In this document: positions 20,695 to 29,146 of the stretch, in pieces | Layout of the letters: every line of letters starts with the position of its first letter | Numbering within the stretch: position 1 is the stretch's first letter | Source: Mesoterricola silvestris | GTDB taxonomy: Bacteria; Acidobacteriota; Holophagae; Holophagales; Holophagaceae | NCBI RefSeq assembly: GCF_030295405.1 | Contig: NZ_AP027080.1 | Location: forward strand, 4,014,001-4,078,000 | Direction of reading: 5' to 3' | DNA length: 64,000 bases | The notes under the pieces: generated by a model | What the model was told of the DNA's origin: nothing | What the model saw: the letters and a program-made list of their open reading frames with translations, nothing else | Database searches by the model: none | Position numbers and translations under genes: made by a program

Positions 20695-21035
20695 CCCTGC
20701 GCACCTGGCTCCCCATCTCGCTCCTGGTGGTCTCCAACATCTTCATGACCTTCGCCTGGTACGGGCACCTGAGGTCCCAGCGGGACGCCCCGCTCCTGGC
20801 CGCCATCCTCACCAGCTGGGGCATCGCCTTCTTCGAGTACCTGCTCATGGTGCCCGCCAACCGCATCGGCTACGGGCGCTATTCCCTGCCCCAGCTCAAG
20901 GTCATCCAGGAGGTGGTCACCCTCTGCGTCTTCGCGGTGTTCGCGGTGCTCTACATGCGCCAGCGCCTCACCCTCAACCACGCCTGGGCCGCCCTGTGCC
21001 TCGTGGGCGCCGTGTTCTTCACTTTCCGGAAGTAG
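20691..21035 (+). CDS. DUF486 small multidrug-type membrane protein
   Basis: 114 residues with four hydrophobic segments (PISLLVVSNIFMTFAWYGHL, ILTSWGIAFFEYLLMVPANR, VVTLCVFAVFAVLYM, WAALCLVGAVFFTF). The sequence matches the DUF486/DMT-like family, including the RIGYGRYSLPQLKVIQE loop. Its transport substrate is unknown. The ATG overlaps the kinase stop (ATGA), which indicates co-transcription. The 3' end overlaps the convergent FN3 gene by 17 nt. Confidence 0.88.
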
Positions 21036-21495
21036 GGCGCTCCACGGCGCAGGACACGGGCTCGCTCCAGGCGCTGGTGCCGCCGTCGTTCAGGGCCCGC
21101 ACGCGGTAGGCGTGGGTGGAGCCCGGGGCCAGCCCCTTGTGGAGGTAGGGACTGGACGCCCCCGCCACCACGCCGTCCACCATGAGCTCGTAGCCCGTGG
21201 CCCCCGGCGAAGGGCTCCAGGTCACCACGATGCGCCCCGGTCCCGCCGCCACGGCCGCCAGCCCCTGGGGCACCGCGGGCGCGGTGGTGGCCTGCCCCGA
21301 GAAGACCCGCCACAGGGCCGGCGCCGCCGGGGGCTCCAGCCCCTGGCGGGAGGTGTGCCCCTGCAGGCACAGATAGTCCACCCCCAGGTAGCTCACGAGC
21401 TGCCTGGGCGTATAGGCGACCCCCGGGGCCCAGGCAGGATGGACATTCTGCGCGGGAGCGACGAGCACGGCCAGAAGTAGCGTTTGCGGCACCAT
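21019..21495 (-). CDS. Secreted carbohydrate-binding (ChiC type) plus fibronectin-III protein
   Basis: 158 residues. A signal peptide (MVPQTLLLAVLVAPAQ) is followed by a short chitin-binding type 3-like module (about 20-66; AWAPGVAYTPRQLVSYLGVD, LQGHTSRQGLEPPAAPALW). One FN3 domain follows (about 75-150; GRIVVTWSPSPGATGYELMV, HAYRVRALNDGGTSAWSEP). No catalytic domain is present, so it is probably a binding protein. GGAGG lies 5 nt before the ATG. Confidence 0.82.
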   Translation of the reverse strand: MVPQTLLLAVLVAPAQNVHPAWAPGVAYTPRQLVSYLGVDYLCLQGHTSRQGLEPPAAPALWRVFSGQATTAPAVPQGLAAVAAGPGRIVVTWSPSPGATGYELMVDGVVAGASSPYLHKGLAPGSTHAYRVRALNDGGTSAWSEPVSCAVERPTSGK

Positions 21496-21591
21496 GGAAC
21501 CTCCACCGCCGACCCCACTATGCGCCCGCCCCCCCCCAAAATCCAGAACCCCTGCGCACGAATCGTAGGGTTCCGGACCTTCGCGCCGGTT

Positions 21592-21992
21592 CGTCCTCGC
21601 CGGACAAGCCGGCGAGGACGGGATGGAGGAAGGGACGGGGGGGCCTTGCTGCGCCCATTTCCTTCGCCGGGCGGCTCGGGGTGGGGAACGTGGGGGCTCC
21701 CCCGGGGGCCCCGGGGCGGGAGGGCGGCTTCAAAGCCTTGGTGGATCCGCTTCGCGTGCGGCCACCCGGTCCCGGCCGGCGCCGCCGCTGATTTCCTGGC
21801 CACCCTCACAAATCAACGTCGGCGCCGCGCCCCCGCTCCCGCCCCACTCGCAGCGCGTCCCCAAGCCATAGGCCCTCCCGGAGAGCCCCAGCCCCCCCCA
21901 CCTCACCGCCCAACGAAGCCGGAACGCGGCAGCACCCCTCGCCCGTCCCAAGGCCGTGAGCTTTCCGCTGGCGCAGCTTGCCTGCGCCAGCG
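21592..21992. repeat. Two-hairpin dispersed intergenic repeat, copy 1
   Basis: Occupies most of the 542-bp gap between 21495 and 22038, where no gene is supported. Hairpin 1 has a perfect 12-bp stem (21592-21603 with 21609-21620) and loop ACAAG. Hairpin 2 has a perfect 11-bp stem (21966-21976 with 21982-21992). The same layout recurs at 39217-39613, with 345 versus 339 bp between the hairpins. The flanking words CTTTCCG and CCGGGGCG are shared. Hairpin 2 lies 45 nt beyond the acyl-CoA dehydrogenase stop and may act as its terminator. Confidence 0.8.
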
Positions 21993-22037
21993 AACCGGGG
22001 CGGGAATCCGGAACCCGGCCCCCGCCCCCGCCGGGTC

Positions 22038-23795
22038 CTAGTACTGCACGATCGGGTACGAGCCCTTCTCGATGAGCTGCGCGGCGATGGCGGCGCGGAG
22101 CTTGGAGCTGGAGGTGGGGACGAAACCGGCGAAGGCCTCGAGGTCGCCGAGGGCCTTGTCGAGGGCCTCGCCTTCCAGGACCTCGGCCAGGAGCATGCGG
22201 GCGTTGACCTGGACCTTGTGCCAGTTCTCGTTCACGTACACGTCGGCGAACTGGCGGGCCAGGTCGGCCCAGCGGTGGGCGGTGTCGGTCATCTTGCCGG
22301 CGCGCACCACGGCGCTCTCCATGGCGTAGATCTCGGTGAGCATGTCGGCGACGCGGGCGGAGGCTTCCTGGTTCTCGATGAGCTTCTGGCCGCAGACCTC
22401 CAGGGCGGCGGCGGCGGAATAGACGCAGAGGCGCTTGGCCAGTTCCACGGCGTGCATGGAGCGGCCCAGGGGGCCCGCGGGGGCCACGGGCACATCGGCC
22501 ACGGAGCGGTCCAGGGGGAGGCTGCCGTTGCTGGCGCGCTTGAAGAGGGCGCCGGCGATGATGAGCCGGTTGATCTCGTTGGTGCCCTCGAAGATGCGGT
22601 TGATGCGGTTGTCGCGGTAGATCTTCTCGGGGGGGTACTCGCTGGAGAAGCCGTAGCCGCCGAAGGCCTGCACCGCGTCGTCCGCGGACAGGAACAGGGC
22701 CTCGCTGCCCCACACCTTGGCGATGGAGGCCTCCATGGCGTACTCGTCCATGATGTCGAGCTTGGCCTTGGCGGCGCCCTCCTCGTCCCAGCTGATGGCG
22801 TGCATGCGCTCGTCCACGTAGCCGATGGTGCGGAAGTTCATGGCCTCGCCCACGAAGATCCGGGTGCCGATGTCGGCCAGCTTGGACTGGATGAGGCCGA
22901 AGGCGTGCAGGGGCTTGCCGAACTGCTGGCGCTCGCCGGTGTACTTGATGGTGTATTCCAGCACGACCTTGGCGGTGCCGGTGCAGCCGGCGCCCAGCTT
23001 GAAGCGGCCGATGTTCAGGATGCCGAAGGCGATGCGGTGCCCGCGGCCCACCTCGCCCAGGAGGCGGTCCTTGGGGATGCGGCAGTTCTCCATGATGAGG
23101 GCCCGGGTGGAGGAGCCCTTGATGCCCAGCTTGTGCTCCTCCAGGCCCGTGGAGAACCCGGGGTCCTCCTTCTCGACGATGAAGGCGCTGAACTTGCGGC
23201 CGTCCACCTTGGCGAAGACCACGAAGATGTCGGCGAAGCCGGCGTTGGTGATCCACATCTTGCCGCCGTTGAGCACCCAGTGGTCGCCGTCCAGGGTGGC
23301 GGTGGTCTTGGCGTTCATGGCGTCGCTGCCCGAACCGGCCTCGGTGAGGGCGTAGGCGGCCAGCTTCTCGCCCGAGGCGAGGAGGGGCAGGTACTTGGCC
23401 TTCTGCTCGGGGGAGCCGAAGTACACGATGGGCAGGGTTCCGATGCCGGTGTGGGCGCCGTAGCTCACGGAGAAGGAGGCCTGCTTGCCCACTTCCTCCA
23501 GGAGCACCAGGCCCGTCTTCTTGTCCAGGTCCATGCCTTCGTAGGCTTCGGGGATCTCCAGGCTCAGGAGGCCCAGCTCGCCGGCCTTGCGCAGCAGGTC
23601 CTTGCTCAAATCAAGATCCACCTGGTTCAGGGCCGCGTCCTGGGGCAGGACCTCCCCTTCCATGAAGTCCCGGGCCGCTTCCCCGATGGCCTTGGTCTCG
23701 TCGCTCAGCTCCTCGGGGGTGAACTGGGGCTGGGAACCGATGGCCGAAAGGAGGAAACTGCCTCCGAAGAGCTTCTCGCTGGCACTGACTTCCAT
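22038..23795 (-). CDS. Acyl-CoA dehydrogenase
   Basis: 585 residues from the ATG at 23795, chosen because GGAGG lies 5 nt upstream. It has the ACAD fold: an N-terminal helical part, the FAD/substrate-binding strand YALTEAGSGSDAMN and WITNAGFADIFVVFAKV in the middle, and FGGYGFSSEYPPEKIYRD. IFEGTNEINRL contains the usual catalytic glutamate. An additional C-terminal helical region of about 180 residues gives the length typical of the larger bacterial ACADs. It oxidises acyl-CoA to enoyl-CoA in beta-oxidation and passes electrons to ETF. No other fatty-acid genes are adjacent. Confidence 0.93.
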   Translation of the reverse strand: MEVSASEKLFGGSFLLSAIGSQPQFTPEELSDETKAIGEAARDFMEGEVLPQDAALNQVDLDLSKDLLRKAGELGLLSLEIPEAYEGMDLDKKTGLVLLEEVGKQASFSVSYGAHTGIGTLPIVYFGSPEQKAKYLPLLASGEKLAAYALTEAGSGSDAMNAKTTATLDGDHWVLNGGKMWITNAGFADIFVVFAKVDGRKFSAFIVEKEDPGFSTGLEEHKLGIKGSSTRALIMENCRIPKDRLLGEVGRGHRIAFGILNIGRFKLGAGCTGTAKVVLEYTIKYTGERQQFGKPLHAFGLIQSKLADIGTRIFVGEAMNFRTIGYVDERMHAISWDEEGAAKAKLDIMDEYAMEASIAKVWGSEALFLSADDAVQAFGGYGFSSEYPPEKIYRDNRINRIFEGTNEINRLIIAGALFKRASNGSLPLDRSVADVPVAPAGPLGRSMHAVELAKRLCVYSAAAALEVCGQKLIENQEASARVADMLTEIYAMESAVVRAGKMTDTAHRWADLARQFADVYVNENWHKVQVNARMLLAEVLEGEALDKALGDLEAFAGFVPTSSSKLRAAIAAQLIEKGSYPIVQY

Positions 23796-23908
23796 GAATC
23801 CTCCAAGGGGGGGGATGGGCATAACCCAGGCTTGTGAAGTTCACAGTTTAACCGGATGGGCTGACACGAGGGCCCCGGACCGTGGATCATGTGATGGAGG
23901 TGACAGGA

Positions 23909-24601
23909 ATGCCCGAAGGAAAGAACGTCCAGGCCATGTTCTCCGGCATCGCCGGCAAATATGACCTACTCAATCATGTCCTTTCCCTGGGCACGGACTT
24001 CTACTGGTGGCGGCGCATGGCCCGGGCCTCCGGGGCCGCCCCGGGCCGCCGCTTCCTGGACGTGGCGGCGGGCACGGGGGATTCCTCCCTGGCCCTGGCC
24101 CGGCGGGGGGCCGAGGTGATCTCCACGGACTTCACCCAGGCGATGCTGCGCCTGGGGCCCGCCAAGTTCCGCCGCAAGGGGCGGGAAGGCCTCATCTGGG
24201 CCTCCGTGGGCGCCGACGCCCAGCACCTGCCCTTCCAGGCCGGGAGCTTCGACGGCATCACCATCTGCTACGGCATCCGCAACGTGGAGGACCGCGCCCT
24301 GGCCTACGGGGAGTTCCGCCGGGTCCTGCGGCCCGGGGGGCGCCTGACCATCCTGGAGTTCAGCCGGCCCCGCTTCGGGTGGCTGAGGGCGCTGTACGAC
24401 CTCTACAGCCTGCGGATCCTGCCCCGGGTGGGCGGCTGGATCAGCGGGGACCCGGGGGCCTACACCTACCTGCCCGAGAGCATCCGGGCCTTCCCGGACC
24501 AGGCCTCCCTGGCCCGGGAGCTCACCGAGGCCGGCTTCCGGGAGGTGGGGTGGAAGGACCTCACCGGGGGCATCGCGGCCCTGCACATGGGCGTGAAATG
24601 A
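23909..24601 (+). CDS. ubiE: Demethylmenaquinone/ubiquinone methyltransferase
   Basis: 230 residues from the ATG at 23909, preceded by a near-perfect GGAGGTGA. The class I methyltransferase fold has SAM motif FLDVAAGTGDSSLAL, then FDGITICYGIRNVEDR and RPGGRLTILEFSRP, the UbiE/MenG signatures. YDLLNHVLSLGTDFYWWRR at the N terminus is also diagnostic. It would catalyse the final C-methylation in menaquinone (or ubiquinone) synthesis. Menaquinone is the likely quinone for this group of bacteria, which is an inference. Confidence 0.93.
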   Translation: MPEGKNVQAMFSGIAGKYDLLNHVLSLGTDFYWWRRMARASGAAPGRRFLDVAAGTGDSSLALARRGAEVISTDFTQAMLRLGPAKFRRKGREGLIWASVGADAQHLPFQAGSFDGITICYGIRNVEDRALAYGEFRRVLRPGGRLTILEFSRPRFGWLRALYDLYSLRILPRVGGWISGDPGAYTYLPESIRAFPDQASLARELTEAGFREVGWKDLTGGIAALHMGVK

Positions 24602-24676
24602 GGGCGGGACAGGGGTGATACACTGGGGACCAGGGCCCAAACCCCCAACCCGATCCTTCAAAAGCGAGGTTCCGCC

Positions 24677-24877
24677 GTGTCCAAACCCGATCCTTCCATC
24701 ACCGCCGACCTCCTGAGCAAGCTCCCCGCCAAGAAGGTCGAGAGCCACAACGAACCCCACGTGCCCGTCCTGAAGAAGGCCACCGGCATGGGCCCCAAGG
24801 GCACCAAGCCCAGCGCCCGCTCCGCCGAGAAGGGCACCGTCCAGGGCCACACCCGCTCCTCCAACCGCGGCAAGTAG
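24677..24877 (+). CDS. Small basic conserved-type hypothetical protein
   Basis: 66 residues from a GTG start with GAGG 7 nt upstream. It is hydrophilic, rich in Lys, Ser and Pro (LLSKLPAKKVESHN, ATGMGPKGTKPSARSAEKG) and probably disordered. There is no signal peptide or cysteine. A strong terminator follows directly, which supports it as a separate expressed unit. The family is not recognised. Confidence 0.65.
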   Translation: MSKPDPSITADLLSKLPAKKVESHNEPHVPVLKKATGMGPKGTKPSARSAEKGTVQGHTRSSNRGK

Positions 24878-24893
24878 CGCCCGTCCGAAACCC

Positions 24894-24927
24894 CGGGGAC
24901 CCCGCTGGCCCGCCGGCGGGGTCCCCG
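24894..24927 (+). terminator. Strong hairpin terminator
   Basis: A perfect 12-bp stem pairs CGGGGACCCCGC (24894-24905) with GCGGGGTCCCCG (24916-24927) around a 10-nt loop. It starts 17 nt after the small gene's stop and ends 16 nt before the MarC start. There is no U-tract. Confidence 0.65.
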
Positions 24928-24943
24928 CGCACGGGATGCCCCC

Positions 24944-25585
24944 ATGCCTGGAACGCTCTACCTCACCTTCTTCACCTTCCTCGCCCTCTTCCCCATCCTG
25001 AATCCCCCGGCCATGGCGCCGGTGTTCCTGCAGCTCACGGCGCACGTGGAGGACCCGGAGCGCAACCGGCTGGCCCGGCTCATCGGGACCTACACCTTCG
25101 CGTTCCTCACCTGCCTGCTCTTCATCGGGGGCTGGCTGCTGAAGCTGCTGGGCATCTCCATCCCCGTCATCAGCGTGGCCGGGGGCCTCCTGCTCTTCCA
25201 TTCCGCCTGGCACATGCTCAACAAGGACCCCCGCATGAGCGAATCGGAAAAGGCCGAGATCCAGGACAGCATGAAGGACAAGGCCTTCTTCCCCCTCACC
25301 CTCCCGGTCACCGCGGGTCCCGGCGCCATCGCCGTCACCCTGAGCCTGGTGCCCGCGGGCAACCTCCTGGATCCGCCGGTGCTGCTGCGGTACGCCGCCG
25401 TGACCGGAGGCATCGGCCTCGCGGCGCTGGCGGTCTTCGTCTTCTACCGGTTCTCCAGCGCCGCCATCCGGAAGATGGGCGCAACCGGGGCGGCCACGGT
25501 GAGCCAGATCTCGGCCTTCGTGCTGCTGGCCATCGGGGTGCAGATCGTGTGGAACGGGCTGCGGGAGCTGATCCGGACGGTCTAG
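24944..25585 (+). CDS. MarC family inner-membrane protein
   Basis: 213 residues with six predicted transmembrane segments. Family words are FPILNPPAMAPVF near the N terminus, FHSAWHMLNKDPR and FFPLTLPVTAGPGAIAVTL in the middle, and VLLAIGVQIVWNGLRELI at the end. MarC/YhgN proteins are integral membrane proteins of uncertain transport role; the older multidrug-resistance label is not supported. Confidence 0.92.
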   Translation: MPGTLYLTFFTFLALFPILNPPAMAPVFLQLTAHVEDPERNRLARLIGTYTFAFLTCLLFIGGWLLKLLGISIPVISVAGGLLLFHSAWHMLNKDPRMSESEKAEIQDSMKDKAFFPLTLPVTAGPGAIAVTLSLVPAGNLLDPPVLLRYAAVTGGIGLAALAVFVFYRFSSAAIRKMGATGAATVSQISAFVLLAIGVQIVWNGLRELIRTV

Positions 25586-25720
25586 CCCGTCTTCCCGACC
25601 CACCCCATCTTGGGATTTCCGTCACCCTCCGCACGGGTTCCAGGACCTCGCAGCGCGCAGGAATGGCGAGCGGTTCCGGTTGAACCCCATTCCGCGGGTG
25701 ATCCCCTCTTTCATCCCCTC

Positions 25721-25855
25721 CATCCTGTTCATCCGTTTCATCCCCGTTCCCGCAGGGCCAGGGCTGGGATGGGTCGGCGCAGGCAGATCAACTGCGCGCC
25801 GCCCCAACTCATCGCTGGCCCTGCGGGAACGGGGATGAAATGGATGAACAGGATG
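25721..25855. repeat. 135-bp hairpin repeat with conserved 53-nt loop, copy 1
   Basis: Arms 25721-25761 and 25815-25855 are inverted repeats of 41 bp with one mismatch. They enclose a 53-nt loop containing GGGATGGGTCGG and GCAGATCAAC. A second copy with the same arm and loop lengths lies at 50433-50567. GATCCCCT and AGGGGATCA words extend the symmetry outward. It occupies the 387-bp gap between two convergent genes (25585 and 25973), in which nothing else is seen. Confidence 0.85.
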
Positions 25856-25972
25856 AAGGGGATCAGCGGTCGAACTCAGGCCGTTCCCGGCTGAGGGGCC
25901 AGACCCTGGTTTTCCTGGAATGACTATCCCCTGGCTTCGGTAGTGATAGCTGGGGTGGGTCGAAAACCTTGA

Positions 25973-28900
25973 CTAGGAGTCCATCGCGGCCCGGACTTCC
26001 CGTGCGAGGTCCTGCAGCGAGAAGGGTTTGCCCATGACCTTCAGCTCCCCTTCCATCACGCCATGGTGCTCCATGATGTCGGCGGTGTACCCGGACATGA
26101 GCAGGCACCGGAGCCCGGGCCGCATCTTCCGCGCGCGCTCCGCCAGTTCCCGTCCGTTCATTTCCGGCATGATCACGTCGGTGAGCAGGAGCCCGATGTC
26201 CAGCTCCGGCTGGGCCAGGAAGGCCAGGGCCTCGCTGGGGGAGGCCGCGGCCAAGGTCCGGTAGCCCAGGCTCCCCAGGAGCATCACGGTGACGTCCAGG
26301 TGCATGGGCTCGTCCTCCACCACCAGGACGCATTCGCGGCCGCCCCGGGACGGGGCCTCGGCATCGGCGCCGGGGAGCTTCTCCACGGGGCCTTCGTGGC
26401 GGGGCAGGTGCACCCGGAAGGTGGTGCCCTGGCCGGGGGCGCTGCGCACCTCGATGAACCCGCCGCTGTGCTTGACGATCCCGTACACCGTGGCGAGGCC
26501 CAGGCCCGTGCCCTTCCCCACGGCCTTGGTGGTGAAGAAGGGCTCGAAGATGTGGCTGAGGACCTCCGCGTCCATGCCCCGGCCGTCGTCGCTCACCTCC
26601 AGGACGACGAAGTCCCCGGGATGGGCCGGCGGGGCCTCCCCGGGACGGACCACGCGGTTCTCGGTGTGGATGGTCATGCGGCCCACGCCGGCGATGGCGT
26701 CCCGGGCGTTAACGGCCAGGTTGGCCAGGATCTGGTCCACCTGGGTGGCATCCATGCGCACCGGCCACAGCCCGTCGCGCTGGGCGTAGTCCAGGGTGAT
26801 GTTCTCGCCGATGAGCCGCGAGAGCATCTGGAGCATGCCGGGGATGGCCTGGTTGAGGTCGATGACCGTGGGCGAGACGGTCTGCTTGCGCGCGAAGGCC
26901 AGGAGCTGGCGGGTGAGCTCCGCGGATCTCATGGCGGCCTTCTTGATCTCCTCGAAGCGGTCCATGGCCTTGCCGGGGGCGCTGTGCAGCATGCCCACCT
27001 CCGCATTGGCCACGATCACCCCCAGCATGTTGTTGAAGTCGTGGGCCACCCCCCCCGCCAACCGTCCGATGGATTCCATCTTCTGGGATTGCTGGATCTC
27101 GGCCTGGAGCGCCTGGCGCTCCCGCTCGGCCTTCACCCGCTCGGTGATATCGGAAAGGGTGAGCAGGAACTCCCCTCCGATGGCGGTGGCGGAAAGGAGC
27201 ACCGTGCGCGCCTCCCCGTCCAGGCAGGCCAGGGTGGCCTCGAAGGGCGCGGCGCCGGGGCCCGCGGCGGCCCGGGCCTCCAGCCAGGCGCGGGCCTGCT
27301 CCCGGCTCGCCGGATCCGGCCAGGCGCGTTCCAGCCACTGGGCCAAGGATCCGATGTCCTCCAGGGTGAACCCGAAGGTGCGGCTGAACTGCCCGTTGAG
27401 GGCCACCATGAGGCCGCCCTCCCCCAGGATGCACATGGGCACGGGGGCGGCCTCGAAGAGCTGCCGGAACCGCAGCCAGCTGTCCTGGAGGGCCTGCTCC
27501 TTGAGCTTGCGCTCCGTGATGTCCTTGGCGATGCCGTAGTGGCCCATGATGCCGCCCTGGTCGTCCCGCAGCGGGCCCTTGGTGACCAGGAAGGTGCGGG
27601 GACCCTGGGGGGTGGCCAGCACCTCCTCCAGGGTGCGCGCGCTGCCCCGCAGCAGGATCGCGGAATCCTCCTCGTGGGCCCCGGGCCCCTGGGCCTCCTT
27701 GCCCAGGATGTCGGCGGCCTTCATGCCGAAGGCCCGTTCCGCTTCGGGGTTGAAGAGCAGGTAGCGCCCCGCCCGGTCCTTGGCGTAGATGGCGTCGCTG
27801 GACGCGGTGGCGATGCCGTCCAGGAGCCGCAGGGCCCGGATCCGCTCCGCCTGGAGGCCCTTGTCCCTTTCGGCCTGCACCAGGATCCGCTGCTGGCGGA
27901 ACATGCGGTCCACCAGCACGGTGATGAAGATGGCCAGCAGCGCCGCCAGGCCGATGACCGCCACCTGGTTCCGGCCCGCGGCGTAGAGCTCGGACTGGTC
28001 CACCTTGGCCACCAGGAACCAATCGGTGCCCCGCACCGGCTGGACCACGCCGGCCACGAGCCCCCCGTTGTAGTCCTTGCCCTTGATGAAGGACCCCAGG
28101 GGCGCGGTGCCGCGAAGGGCCTGGGCGGTGAGCAGTTCGCTCCCCTCCAGGGGTTGGGTCATCTGGATCTGCCCGTCGGGGTTCTGGGGGGAACCGCTGA
28201 GGTACTGCACCTTGTCCCCCAGGCGCCGGAACAGCACCACCTCCCCCGTGGCGGTGGGGACGGGCCACACCTGGAAGCGGGGGTACAGCTGGGACGCGGG
28301 ATCCACCGTCAGGACCAGGATGGGCCCGGGGCGGTCCCCGTCGGGCGCCATGGGCGCCAGGAAATCCAGGCGGAGGGCGCCCCCGGGATCCCGGTAGGGA
28401 CCGACGACGCGGCTGACCCGGTCCCCCATGGCGGCCTTGACCGCCTCCAGCAGTTCGGGGGCCTGGGAGGGCTGCGGGGGGAAGGTCTGCGCGGTGAGCT
28501 GATCGTCGAAGACCCGGAGCACCTGGAAGCCCTTCAGGTCCCGGTAGGTCTCCAGGTTCCCGAAGAGCCGCGCCCGTTCCGCGGCGTTGCCGCTCTTCCG
28601 CCACGCATAGTAGGCCTTGGACCAGAACCGGGAGGAGGAGGCGAAGGCCACGTCCCCGCGCCGCTCCTGCACCCACTCCGACACCTGCAGGGCCTTGCTG
28701 TCGGCGACGGCCTGGAGCCGCGCGGCCTCCGTGAGCTCCAGCTGGCGGTAGACCTGGTGGATGCCCCCCCACGCCAGCGCCAGGATCACCAGCCCCAGGA
28801 TCAGCACGGGGGGCACGAAGCGCCGGACCCGGGTGCGCCGCTCCCGGGAAGGCTCCGGCCGGAGGACGCGCTTCATCATCCGGTACAGCAGGAGGGAGGT

Positions 28901-29080
28901 CACCCCCACGAAGAACCAGCCCTTGATGGTGCTCAGCGTGGTGATCTGGTCCGCGCTGGCGGCCACCATCACCACCAGCCGGTCCGAGAGCAGGATCCAC
29001 ACCGCCGAGAACCCGGCATAGTACAGCACCACCCGGAGGATGGCGATGGAACCTCGGGAAGGACTGGTCTCCGGAATCAT
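25973..29080 (-). CDS. Membrane hybrid histidine kinase (sensor, PAS-PAS, HisKA-HATPase, receiver)
   Basis: 1035 residues. Transmembrane segments lie near 11-32, 50-68 and 88-107. A large extracytoplasmic sensor region (about 110-365, dCache-like) and another membrane segment follow. Next are two PAS domains (SSDAIYAKDRAGRYLLFNPE; FEAAPVPMCILGEGGLMVAL), HisKA with GGVAHDFNNMLGVI, and HATPase (NLAVNARDAI, DDGRGMD, GKGTGLGLATVYGIV). The C-terminal receiver has LVVEDEP and phospho-acceptor LLTDVIMPEMNG. All catalytic residues are intact. The ligand and output partner are unknown. A weak ribosome site leaves the start slightly uncertain. Confidence 0.93.
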   Translation of the reverse strand: MIPETSPSRGSIAILRVVLYYAGFSAVWILLSDRLVVMVAASADQITTLSTIKGWFFVGVTSLLLYRMMKRVLRPEPSRERRTRVRRFVPPVLILGLVILALAWGGIHQVYRQLELTEAARLQAVADSKALQVSEWVQERRGDVAFASSSRFWSKAYYAWRKSGNAAERARLFGNLETYRDLKGFQVLRVFDDQLTAQTFPPQPSQAPELLEAVKAAMGDRVSRVVGPYRDPGGALRLDFLAPMAPDGDRPGPILVLTVDPASQLYPRFQVWPVPTATGEVVLFRRLGDKVQYLSGSPQNPDGQIQMTQPLEGSELLTAQALRGTAPLGSFIKGKDYNGGLVAGVVQPVRGTDWFLVAKVDQSELYAAGRNQVAVIGLAALLAIFITVLVDRMFRQQRILVQAERDKGLQAERIRALRLLDGIATASSDAIYAKDRAGRYLLFNPEAERAFGMKAADILGKEAQGPGAHEEDSAILLRGSARTLEEVLATPQGPRTFLVTKGPLRDDQGGIMGHYGIAKDITERKLKEQALQDSWLRFRQLFEAAPVPMCILGEGGLMVALNGQFSRTFGFTLEDIGSLAQWLERAWPDPASREQARAWLEARAAAGPGAAPFEATLACLDGEARTVLLSATAIGGEFLLTLSDITERVKAERERQALQAEIQQSQKMESIGRLAGGVAHDFNNMLGVIVANAEVGMLHSAPGKAMDRFEEIKKAAMRSAELTRQLLAFARKQTVSPTVIDLNQAIPGMLQMLSRLIGENITLDYAQRDGLWPVRMDATQVDQILANLAVNARDAIAGVGRMTIHTENRVVRPGEAPPAHPGDFVVLEVSDDGRGMDAEVLSHIFEPFFTTKAVGKGTGLGLATVYGIVKHSGGFIEVRSAPGQGTTFRVHLPRHEGPVEKLPGADAEAPSRGGRECVLVVEDEPMHLDVTVMLLGSLGYRTLAAASPSEALAFLAQPELDIGLLLTDVIMPEMNGRELAERARKMRPGLRCLLMSGYTADIMEHHGVMEGELKVMGKPFSLQDLAREVRAAMDS

Positions 29081-29146
29081 GGGGTGGAACTTTCTGGGTT
29101 CACCAGGATAACCCGCCGGAAGCCAGATGTTGAGATATTCATTCCC

